Part shown: in pieces, positions 46,182 through 53,746 of the stretch
How the letters are laid out: the number at the start of each line of letters is the position of its first letter
Position numbering within the stretch: the stretch's first letter is position 1
Assembly: GCF_017497975.1 (NCBI RefSeq)
Contig: NZ_JAGDEL010000001.1
Coordinates: 124,001-188,000, forward strand
Length of the DNA: 64,000 bases
Reading direction: 5' to 3'
Origin: Metabacillus bambusae
GTDB taxonomy: Bacteria > Bacillota > Bacilli > Bacillales > Bacillaceae
The notes under the pieces: model-generated
Databases searched by the model: none
What the model was told of the DNA's origin: nothing
What the model saw: only the letters and a program-made list of their open reading frames with translations
Position numbers and translations under genes: made by a program

Positions 46182-46265
46182 TCAACACGTAAATTTAAAA
46201 CAATTACTTTAAGTTAATTTATAACAAGCGATACTTTATCTAATAAAAAAAATGACCAATTATAA

Positions 46266-47462
46266 TTATACCTTATCAATTTCGTGATTCTTATATTTGA
46301 TCATAGATACAATTCCTAAAATAGGTCCAATCGCTAATAATGAAAAAACCCATTCCCAACCAACAAAGCTCTGAATAATAGGGATTAGATTTATAGAAAA
46401 TATGGTTATTAGAAATCCAATACACATTTGAAAAGTAAGAGCTGTCCCTACATATTCAACTTCTGCAACTTCTGAAACTGCTGCGGAAAATTGGCCAGAA
46501 TCTGATATGACAGACATCCCCCAAATTATAGAAAGTATTAAAGTTAACCAAATAGATTGACCAAATGTAAACCCAATAAACATGGAACAAATAGCGCTTA
46601 TAAACATAGAAATAATTGTAAGATTGGATCTTCCGATTTTATCTGAGATTATTCCACCTAATACACAACCAATTCCCCCTGCAATTCCTATTGAAATAAA
46701 CGAGGAAAATGCAATGAACTTAAAGGAAATTTCTGATGAATAACTTGTAAAACTAGCGGTCAAAAAAGCAGGAAGCCATGTCCACATCGCATACAATTCC
46801 CACATATGGCCAAAATAGCCAAAGTTAGCAAGCATTACTGGTTTATTCGTTATTACTTTTCTAATTAATTTAAATGAGAAAGGCGCCATTTTTTTCGATG
46901 TTTCTGGAGCATCTACTAAAATCCATTGGACAATCATTGCTGCTAGTAAAGCCAAAAATGAACTAAAAATAATCACTAACTTCCAATTTAAAGTAGAAAA
47001 AAACATCACTACAAAATGTGGTAAAGATGACCCTATGGTTAATGCAGCTATTAAGATACCGATAGCCAGCCCGCGTTTTATGGGAAACCATTGTGATAAA
47101 ATTTTTACAGCTATTGGGTATACCCCTGCAAGAGTTATTCCAGTCAATATCCTAAGTAGGATACCGAAAAAAGCATGATCGACTAGTATAAGTACGCTAT
47201 TCAAAATTGCTCCTAGAAACGCTGAAGTTGCAAAAACCTTTCGAGAATTATAACGGTCTGCAATCCCAAAATATGAAATAAATAATGCTCCAATTACAAA
47301 ACCAATTGGAACAGAAGCAGACAGCCATCCTTCTGAGTTTGAACTAAGGTTCCAAATTATAATTAGTTCTGGTGCAATAACAGATGCACTAAACCACAAG
47401 CTTAATGCGCATAATTCTGATAATCCAATCCATACTAATGCTCTCCAAGAACCTGGAATCAT
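46266..47462 (-). CDS. Major facilitator superfamily transporter
   Basis: Membrane transporter (398 aa) with twelve predicted segments. The loop 2-3 MFS motif region reads YFGIADRYNSRKVF, and the related GGIISDKIGRSN motif lies between segments 8 and 9. MWELYAMWTWLPAFL is typical of the CynX/NarK-like outer branch. AAGGGGGAT precedes ATG. It lies between the trxA and trxB units without an operator copy of its own. Substrate unknown; export of an organic anion or drug is possible. Confidence 0.85.
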   Translation of the reverse strand: MIPGSWRALVWIGLSELCALSLWFSASVIAPELIIIWNLSSNSEGWLSASVPIGFVIGALFISYFGIADRYNSRKVFATSAFLGAILNSVLILVDHAFFGILLRILTGITLAGVYPIAVKILSQWFPIKRGLAIGILIAALTIGSSLPHFVVMFFSTLNWKLVIIFSSFLALLAAMIVQWILVDAPETSKKMAPFSFKLIRKVITNKPVMLANFGYFGHMWELYAMWTWLPAFLTASFTSYSSEISFKFIAFSSFISIGIAGGIGCVLGGIISDKIGRSNLTIISMFISAICSMFIGFTFGQSIWLTLILSIIWGMSVISDSGQFSAAVSEVAEVEYVGTALTFQMCIGFLITIFSINLIPIIQSFVGWEWVFSLLAIGPILGIVSMIKYKNHEIDKV

Positions 47463-47524
47463 AATATCCCCCTTTTAAAACGAATCTTAATATTATAATT
47501 TCACAAATTTTTTCCATTAGCTGA

Positions 47525-47633
47525 GAACCCAGTAGCTTCAGGAAAACCAGGGAAATCTTCAACTTCAGACGTTGTTGTTAAATGTCCTTCAGCTTTACGC
47601 CTTCTAATCTCAATAAGTCTCATATTCTAAATC
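47525..47633 (-). pseudogene. Orphan fragment of a trxB gene
   Basis: The minus strand reads MRLIEIRRRKAEGHLTTTSEVEDFPGFPEATG, equivalent to residues about 24-57 of the trxB product (ANMRPLVIEG... TTTTEVENFPGFPEG). DNA similarity is also clear (GTTGAAGATTTCCCTGGTTT against GTTGAAAATTTTCCTGGTTT). About 105 bp; it lies between trxA and the MFS gene and suggests an earlier trxA-trxB arrangement. Confidence 0.8.
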
Positions 47634-47662
47634 ATAATGATTAATCAACTTATCTTTAGCTG

Positions 47663-47703
47663 AAAAAATCGGCAATTACTATCAAAAGTATTTGCCGATT
47701 TTC
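47663..47703 (-). terminator. Terminator after trxA
   Basis: AAAATCGGCAA / TTGCCGATTTT stem with a T-run on the minus strand, 15 bp past the trxA stop codon. Confidence 0.85.
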
Positions 47704-47717
47704 CATAATCCTCTTCT

Positions 47718-48038
47718 TTAATTGCTATTAAGTTCTAAGATTTTATCTTCTAGTACATGCTTTTGGTTTATACCTACCATCTTATCTACCACCTTGCCAT
47801 CTTTAAACAGTAGTAATGTGGGGATACTCATAATGCCAAATTGTGAAGCTAATTCATGCTCATTGTCCACATTAACTTTGGCAATTTTCGCTTGTCCTTT
47901 CATTTCACCAGCTAATTCTTCTACAATCGGAAGTTGAACTTTACAAGGTCCGCACCAAGGTGCCCAGAAATCAACCAATGTCACGCCTGATTGAATGTGG
48001 TTTTGAAATGTCTCTTTTGTCAGTGTTATTGCTCCCAT
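47718..48038 (-). CDS. trxA: Thioredoxin
   Basis: Cytosolic thioredoxin (106 aa) with the classical active site FWAPWCGPCKVQLP (Cys29, Cys32), Asp at VDFWA, and cis-Pro in MSIPTLLLFKDGKVV. Full length. GAGGAGGTTATT precedes ATG. An operator copy lies 65 bp upstream. Expected partner of the trxB product in the same island; probably an extra stress-inducible thioredoxin. Confidence 0.94.
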   Translation of the reverse strand: MGAITLTKETFQNHIQSGVTLVDFWAPWCGPCKVQLPIVEELAGEMKGQAKIAKVNVDNEHELASQFGIMSIPTLLLFKDGKVVDKMVGINQKHVLEDKILELNSN

Positions 48039-48102
48039 AAAAATAACCTCCTCTATTTTTTACTCTTATTAATGAGATACAATTAATTACCACAATTATA
48101 AT

Positions 48103-48122
48103 AATCAATTGATTAATTGAAT
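48103..48122. promoter_or_regulatory. Island operator, copy upstream of trxA
   Basis: AATCAATTGATTAATTGAAT, 19 of 20 identical to the reference copy, 65 bp before the trxA start. The rest of the gap to 48459 holds a weak AAAAGCG hairpin near 48283-48310 and the adh fragment. Confidence 0.75.
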
Positions 48123-48344
48123 AATACAATTAAAAATACTTTTCGTCAACCCCAATAAGAAGTTGTCTTTTACTAAATGAAAAAATATTAACTTCTATAA
48201 CTATCCATTCAAATAAAAAACCATTAAGATCTGTCTTATATGATGTAGTTGTTATAATAATGATTACGATAAAACACAAAAAAAAGCGGTTCTATAAGAA
48301 ACGCTTTTAGTTACAACATTTAGTGATGAAGTTGCATTTAAAAA

Positions 48345-48402
48345 TACACTCAGAAATTTTTAGAGCAGCACAAAATCTAGACGTTGCAGCCATCTTTTTT
48401 CC
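48345..48402 (-). pseudogene. Orphan fragment of an adh gene
   Basis: The minus strand reads KKMAATSRFCAALKISE, matching the C terminus of the alcohol dehydrogenase at 36709 (KMMAASTRFRAVLNISE). Only about 55 bp. It shows that another adh copy once stood here, or that a duplication or rearrangement joined the island edges. Confidence 0.75.
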
Positions 48403-48459
48403 ATTTACGCAGGCACCCTTAACTAGTTGCCAGGTAAGATTCTCTTGATTAGAGGTTTT

Positions 48460-49752
48460 TTAGACCTTACTTTGATTATTTATAGCCCAAATGACAACTG
48501 GAATTAGTAATAATGAAAGCACAGCTCCAGCAATTGAAAGAGCAGCATAACTAAAATGAGCCACAACCACTCCAGATAATCCTCCTCCTAATGCTCCTGA
48601 CAAAGCAATTAAAACATCTACAGAACCCTGCGTCTTAGCCCGAGTAGCTGGTGAAGTAGCATCTACAATGATTGTTGTACCACTAATTAAACCAAAATTC
48701 CAGCCAAGTCCAAGTAAAACAAGTGCCGTTATGAGTACTTCCATTGAATCAGCAGATCCCATAGAAGCTAGACTGCCAGAAGCTAGTAGTGTAACGGCAG
48801 AAGCAATGGCCATGGCAGTACGACCAATTTTATCAACTAGATAACCCGTTACTAAAGAAGGCAAAAACATCGCACCTACGTGAAGTGCAATGACAAGCCC
48901 AACTTCACTCAGACCATGCCCATGATGTCCCATGTGTATTGGTGTCATTGTCATTATCGCCATCATAACAAATTGAGTTAAAACCATTATTGTAGCACCT
49001 GCAAAAATGCCTCGCTTGTTTATAGTATTTTCCTCTATAAATAATTTACTGCTGGTTGTTCTTTGAGTGTCTGATATTGCTTTTGCAACAATAAAGGGAT
49101 CAGGACGTAATAAAATGAATAGAACTAAACCAGCCAGGATATACGCTACAGCAGCTAAGATAAAAGGACCAGCTAAAGCAGGAATTCCTATAGATTTAGC
49201 AACTTCCCCCATTACACCTACCAGATTCGGACCTGCAACAGCTCCAAATGTAGTAAAAACCATGGCCATACTAACAGCCTTTGCCCTTTGCGTTGAGTTC
49301 GCTAGGTCAGTTCCTGCGTAGCGTGCTTGTAAGTTTGTAGCCGTTCCAGCTCCGTAGATAAATAGTGAAATAAATAAAAGTAGAATGCTATTCATTAATG
49401 CTGAAATGACAACACCAATGGCACCGATACCCCCAGCCAAAAAACCGACCGCAAGTCCAGTACGACGGCCAAATCGCTGAGAAAGTCGTCCCACAAGTAG
49501 TGCAGCCCCTGCTGATCCTAAAGTAAATAACGCCGTCGGAATACCTGCTACACTATCTGTACCTAACATGTCTTGCGCTAGAAGTGCACCTACTGTTACT
49601 CCTGCTGCAAGTCCTGCCCCTCCAAAAATTTGTGATATCACAACAACAAATAAGGTCCTTTTATATAATTGTTGTTGTTTGTCTGAAGAACTAATATAGC
49701 TTTGTAACCAGTCTGATTGAGCATCTAACTCTTTTACACTATCTTGTAACAT
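48460..49752 (-). CDS. MFS multidrug-type efflux transporter
   Basis: Membrane exporter (430 aa) with twelve segments. It has the MFS motif LLVGRLSQRFGRRTGLAVG between segments 2 and 3 and a second VTGYLVDKIGRTAMA. The start region MLQDSVKELDAQSDW is hydrophilic. ATG 49752 is preceded by GGAAGGTTAAAT; the longer frame has no site. It lies directly downstream of a MocR-type regulator gene but is separated from it by a terminator, so control by that regulator would need a promoter in the 100-bp gap. Substrate unknown. Confidence 0.87.
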   Translation of the reverse strand: MLQDSVKELDAQSDWLQSYISSSDKQQQLYKRTLFVVVISQIFGGAGLAAGVTVGALLAQDMLGTDSVAGIPTALFTLGSAGAALLVGRLSQRFGRRTGLAVGFLAGGIGAIGVVISALMNSILLLFISLFIYGAGTATNLQARYAGTDLANSTQRAKAVSMAMVFTTFGAVAGPNLVGVMGEVAKSIGIPALAGPFILAAVAYILAGLVLFILLRPDPFIVAKAISDTQRTTSSKLFIEENTINKRGIFAGATIMVLTQFVMMAIMTMTPIHMGHHGHGLSEVGLVIALHVGAMFLPSLVTGYLVDKIGRTAMAIASAVTLLASGSLASMGSADSMEVLITALVLLGLGWNFGLISGTTIIVDATSPATRAKTQGSVDVLIALSGALGGGLSGVVVAHFSYAALSIAGAVLSLLLIPVVIWAINNQSKV

Positions 49753-49813
49753 ATATTTAACCTTCCTTTCTAAACTAGTCGACAAACTAGATTTGAATCA
49801 TCGTAACACGCAC

Positions 49814-49845
49814 AAAAAAACCATACAATATTAAAATTGTATGGC
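49814..49845 (-). terminator. Terminator after the MocR-type regulator
   Basis: CCATACAAT / ATTGTATGG stem with TTTTTTT on the minus strand, 10 bp past the regulator stop codon. Confidence 0.88.
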
Positions 49846-49853
49846 GAACAATG

Positions 49854-51242
49854 TTAGGTAAGATTGTCTAGTATTCGTTTAATGATCAGCAATCCTTTTT
49901 CAAGATCGTCGAGAGTTTCTGGTGCACAGACAGAAACCCTTACAGCTCGCTCAGGACAACTATTTCCAACTACAAAACGTTCAGCTGCATACACTTGTAC
50001 CCCCTGCTGTGCAGCCAACTCTTCAAATTCAGCACCTGTAATCTTGCCTGGTAACTGCAACCAACGAAAGATACCTGTTACAGCACCTAAACATGTATAA
50101 TCTGACAAATAACGATCTAGGACTTGGTTTCTCCGAATGGCTTGTTCCCGATGACCCTCTATTAAAATTTCAAATTGATTCGATACAATTGTACGTGCTG
50201 ACAGTTCTGCTAATAACGGCGAAACCGATATATTTAAATTATAAAGCGCCTTTGAAATCGGCTCCTTGTATTCACTCGGAACGGCTACATAGGCTAGTCG
50301 TAACCCTGGTGCTATTGATTTCGATAAACTCGCAATATAGATAACCTGTTCTGGTGCAAATGATGCTATTGCTGGCAGTGGTTTTTCGTTAAGGAGATGG
50401 TACGACGCATCTTCAATAATAAACTGATTATACTTTTTGGCAATTGCTGCGATCATTTTTCGATTCTCGACAGACATAAAGCTAGCTGTCGGATTGTGGT
50501 AATCTGGGATCAAGTAAATTCCTTTAATATTCTCATTTTTACACGCATATTCAAGTGCAGTTGGACTCATTTCATAGTTCTCTGATTTTATTGGTACTAA
50601 TTGAACACTAAGCATCTTTGCAACAGTTTTTAAACCAGGGTAAGTATGATGATCAACACCAATGCGATCTCCAGGCTGACAAAGACTCGCCAGTGTGGCA
50701 GCAATCGCATTTTGACCCCCATTAGCAAATAAAATGTGATCAACTGATGTTTCAAATCCACCTCTTTGGATTAGCTTGATAGCTGCATCTTTTTGCCACC
50801 GGCTTTCTCCAGCACGACCATAACCAAACCATTTTTCATAATCTGTGTCTTGCAGCATACTTTTCAGTTGAAGTAGAAGTGGCTCGTATGAAGCATTATC
50901 GGGTAGTGTTGCTCCCATTTCAATTAAATGCTTCGGCTTTGTATCTTCAAGTAAATACGCATTTGATAACGCATCATACGATACAAATGTCCCACTTCCA
51001 ACAGATGCACTTATCAAGCCCTTTAACTCACAAAGTTTAAAGGCTTTAGAAATAGTACTCAAATTCAAATCTAAATAATCGGCCAGCTCTCGCTGCGGGG
51101 GAAGTTTTGTACCTGGTAAAAGTACTCCGTTTAAAATGTCCTGTTGTAACTGTCCTGCGAGTACTTGATAAATGGGCTTTTTGGTTTTATCAATGGATGG
51201 CTTCCAGCTCATCGGATAATTTTCAAAAGAATTAATCGGCAT
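49854..51242 (-). CDS. MocR-type regulator (GntR HTH plus aminotransferase-like domain)
   Basis: PLP-binding transcriptional regulator (462 aa). Winged helix of GntR type at about 20-90 (PIYQVLAGQLQQDILNGVLLPGTKLPPQRELADYLDLNLSTISKAFK), then a class-I aminotransferase-fold domain with GGQNAIAATLASL, NPTASF and the PLP-lysine motif IASLSKSIAPGLRLAY. Members regulate vitamin B6, GABA, taurine or transporter genes. ATG 51242 has AAAGGA 8 nt upstream. It precedes an MFS efflux gene, the likely target. Effector unknown. Confidence 0.9.
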   Translation of the reverse strand: MPINSFENYPMSWKPSIDKTKKPIYQVLAGQLQQDILNGVLLPGTKLPPQRELADYLDLNLSTISKAFKLCELKGLISASVGSGTFVSYDALSNAYLLEDTKPKHLIEMGATLPDNASYEPLLLQLKSMLQDTDYEKWFGYGRAGESRWQKDAAIKLIQRGGFETSVDHILFANGGQNAIAATLASLCQPGDRIGVDHHTYPGLKTVAKMLSVQLVPIKSENYEMSPTALEYACKNENIKGIYLIPDYHNPTASFMSVENRKMIAAIAKKYNQFIIEDASYHLLNEKPLPAIASFAPEQVIYIASLSKSIAPGLRLAYVAVPSEYKEPISKALYNLNISVSPLLAELSARTIVSNQFEILIEGHREQAIRRNQVLDRYLSDYTCLGAVTGIFRWLQLPGKITGAEFEELAAQQGVQVYAAERFVVGNSCPERAVRVSVCAPETLDDLEKGLLIIKRILDNLT

Positions 51243-51489
51243 GTTACGCATCCTTTTTCATCCAATTATATTATTATACCGTTTATAAAACTATTATAAT
51301 TACTCCTTAATATAATGTTCTTTCCACAGGTCCTTCTGTTACTTTAATATGTCATTCTAATCCAGAAGTTAAGGCTGGATTAGATAAGTTCGAAGAACCA
51401 ATATACGCCGTACTAAAATCCGTTTCTCTTTTTTAATTACTATTTTATATTTTAACATGTATTGGTAACAGATTATATAAAGAGTCAAT

Positions 51490-52173
51490 ATGCAACAAAT
51501 GCCTAAATTTGAATACGATAAACCATCATTCATGAAAAAGGATTTGATGACAATGCTACAATATCGTTTACCAATACCTATTCAAACATATGATGATTCA
51601 GCTCATAAGCTTTCCATTTATTATCCTCAACTTTTACTAGTAAACAAAGCCCATCAACAAACGATTAATCAAGCAATTTATCGAAAAGTATATACTTTGT
51701 TCTCTAATATAAATGAACAAGGTTACTATCAACCTGGTATAACCGAGATGATTGGTAATTATGAAGTTAAAAATAATCAACGCGGGATTGTCAGTATCAC
51801 ATTAAGTAATTTTGCCAATATGCCAACTCTTGCACATCCTGTCACCTATTTGGATTCTCTCACAACGGATGTTCGCACTGGGGAAATATATCAGTTAAAA
51901 GATCTGTTTAAAGAAAACAGTCCTTATAGAGAACGAATTAACAAATTGATCGACATACAAATAAAAGAACGTGACATCCCACTTTTAAACTCCTATACAG
52001 GCATTCGCCCTAATCAAAAATACTATATTGCTGACAAAGCCCTCATTATTTATTTTGATATGTATGAGATCACACCAGGTTATGTTGGATTTCCAATGTT
52101 TCCTATAGGGAGTTATCAACTACAAGATATCATTGAAGACACAAGTCCACTTGGTATATTGCTTCCCGATTGA
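51490..52173 (+). CDS. DUF3298/DUF4163-type protein, apparently without signal peptide
   Basis: 227-aa protein. Residues about 40-110 resemble the DUF4163 half and 115-215 the DUF3298 half (YLDSLTTDVRTGEIYQLKDLFKENSPYRERINKLI, IRPNQKYYIADKALIIYFDMYEITPGYVGFPMFPI), the module found in RsiV and PdaC. Those are extracytoplasmic, but this protein has no signal or TM, so it would stay inside or depend on a non-canonical route. Its ribosome binding site (AAAGAG) is weak. Its terminator has been split by the neighbouring insertion sequence. Confidence 0.78.
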   Translation: MQQMPKFEYDKPSFMKKDLMTMLQYRLPIPIQTYDDSAHKLSIYYPQLLLVNKAHQQTINQAIYRKVYTLFSNINEQGYYQPGITEMIGNYEVKNNQRGIVSITLSNFANMPTLAHPVTYLDSLTTDVRTGEIYQLKDLFKENSPYRERINKLIDIQIKERDIPLLNSYTGIRPNQKYYIADKALIIYFDMYEITPGYVGFPMFPIGSYQLQDIIEDTSPLGILLPD

Positions 52174-52266
52174 TCAATCGTCGTTACAAAAATGAAAATA
52201 ATTCCAAACATAACAAATAAAAAACGCTGAAATTGTGAACTGAACCCAAAAAGTTAGACAAAAATT

Positions 52267-53140
52267 TCAAGCAGCTATCAAGGATTGGATCCTGTATTCT
52301 ACAGGGCTCAATCCTTTTAGTTTTTCCTTAATTCGTTTATGATAGTAATACTCAATGTATTTTTCCAATTCCTGTATAAAATGTTCTATGCTTTCAAACT
52401 CTTGTAAATAAAGTAATTCAGACTTTAATAAGCCAAAGAAGTTTTCTATGACTGCGTTATCTAAACAATTTCCTTTACGAGACATACTCTGCGTAATTTG
52501 ATGCTTCTTTAAGGCGTGCTGGTATTGTTTCATTTGATAATGCCAACCTTGATCTGAGTGGAGTATTGGTGTATCTCCTTCATTTAAAAGTATAAAGACC
52601 TTATCTAACATCTTTGTAACGAGAGGGAATACAGGACGTTTTTCAATTTGATAAGCTATGATTTCGTCGTTAAATAAATCGAGAATTGGAGAAAAATAGA
52701 GCTTTTCCCCGAATATATTAAATTCTGTTACATTCGTAACCCATTTCTCATTTGGCTTGGATTGGATGCCTTGAAATCACGTTGTAGGATATTTGGCGCA
52801 ATCCTTCCGACTTTCCCACGGTACGAGCGAAATTTCTTTATACGTTCAAGGCATTTTAAACCTAATTCATTCATTAAACGGCGTACAGTTTTGTGATTAA
52901 TTAAATAGCCTCGATTTCGTAACTCCAACGTAATTCGTCGAAAGCCATATCTTCCTCGATGCTCATTAAAAACCTGTTGGATAACTTCTTTTATTTCACT
53001 ATATTTATCTAATCTATTCATTTTCTTTACCCAGTAATAATATGTACTTCGTGGTATCCCAGCTACTTTTACTAAGTTAATTACTTTAAATTCATGCCTT
53101 AATTCATAAATTATTTCCGCTTTGTCCTGTTCTGTGACTT
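52267..53140 (-). pseudogene. IS3-family transposase OrfB (DDE catalytic part), frameshifted
   Basis: Reads in one frame from about 53140 (QDKAEIIYELRHEFKVINLV, STYYYW) through RGRYGFRRITLELRNRGYLI to RDFKASNP near 52770, where the frame shifts; the second frame continues [30 protein letters not shown], then [33 protein letters not shown] and [19 protein letters not shown]. All DDE-type blocks are recognisable, but the shift near 52770 separates them, so this copy is probably inactive. In intact relatives OrfB is made by programmed frameshifting from orfA. Confidence 0.85.
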
Positions 53141-53623
53141 TTCCTTTTCTTGAATTAAGGCCTGTAACTTTTTTAAATTAGCATTCTCCATTCGTAATCG
53201 CTCATTTTCAGCTTCTAACGCTTCTTTTGATCCTTTTATTAGTTCATTTTTCTTCGGTTCTTTTTTCATAGCTGGACGCCCCTTTTTCTTTGATTTAAGG
53301 GCGTCAATTCCTTTAGATTCGAATTGTATTCTCCATTTTCGAATTAAAGCAGGAGAAGAGATGTTAAAAATCACAGCTGTTTCATTAGGAGACGTCCCAT
53401 TACCATTCATATAATTAAGTACGTCTAGTTTAAACTGTGCTGAGTAACTTGTATAGGATTTTCTTAATAACACTTCTGCACCATATTGCTCGTATTGCAA
53501 TACCCAATTTCTTATAACACTGTCTGATGTCCCAATGGACCTCGCAACCGTACTATAACTCTCCACACTAGCTAAATAACGTTGAACAATCACTAGCTTA
53601 TCTTCCCCAGTAAATTTAGCCAT
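53111..53623 (-). CDS. IS3-family OrfA (helix-turn-helix transposase subunit)
   Basis: 170 aa with two helix-turn-helix segments (KLVIVQRYLASVESYSTVARSIGTSDSVIRNWVLQYEQYG and KLDVLNYMNGNGTSPNETAVIFNISSPALIRKWRIQFESKG), a Lys-rich linker, and a C-terminal leucine-zipper-like helix (LEAENERLRMENANLKKLQALI). It overlaps the orfB frame near its end, as in IS150-group elements. The product binds the element ends and represses or frameshifts into OrfAB. Confidence 0.9.
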   Translation of the reverse strand: MAKFTGEDKLVIVQRYLASVESYSTVARSIGTSDSVIRNWVLQYEQYGAEVLLRKSYTSYSAQFKLDVLNYMNGNGTSPNETAVIFNISSPALIRKWRIQFESKGIDALKSKKKGRPAMKKEPKKNELIKGSKEALEAENERLRMENANLKKLQALIQEKEKSQNRTKRK

Positions 53624-53746
53624 ACAAAAACTGCACCTCCCATTGTTAGATTGTGTCCAACAATTTGGGTGCAGTTCAATTGTCTCAGCGTTTTTGTTAT
53701 TTCAAAGAAACTTCACTTTTTAGAATTTTAATCTATACTAATAACT

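Larger units (their letters stand above)
52236..53678 (-). mobile_element. IS3-family insertion sequence (IS150-like), 1443 bp
   Basis: Ends are imperfect inverted repeats: TGAACTGAACCCAAAAAGTT on the left, TGAACTGCACCCAAATTGTT read inward from the right. A 4-bp repeat, ATTG, flanks it (52232-52235 and 53679-53682), a plausible target duplication. It carries orfA and a frameshifted orfB on the minus strand. It sits inside a terminator: AAAAACGCTGA on the left flank pairs with TCAGCGTTTTT on the right flank. Confidence 0.9.

Noticed and set aside
51330-51425. Fragment reading CHSNPEVKAGLDKFEEPIYAV on the plus strand
   Set aside because: Open only for about 30 codons without a start or ribosome binding site; I cannot tie it to a family.
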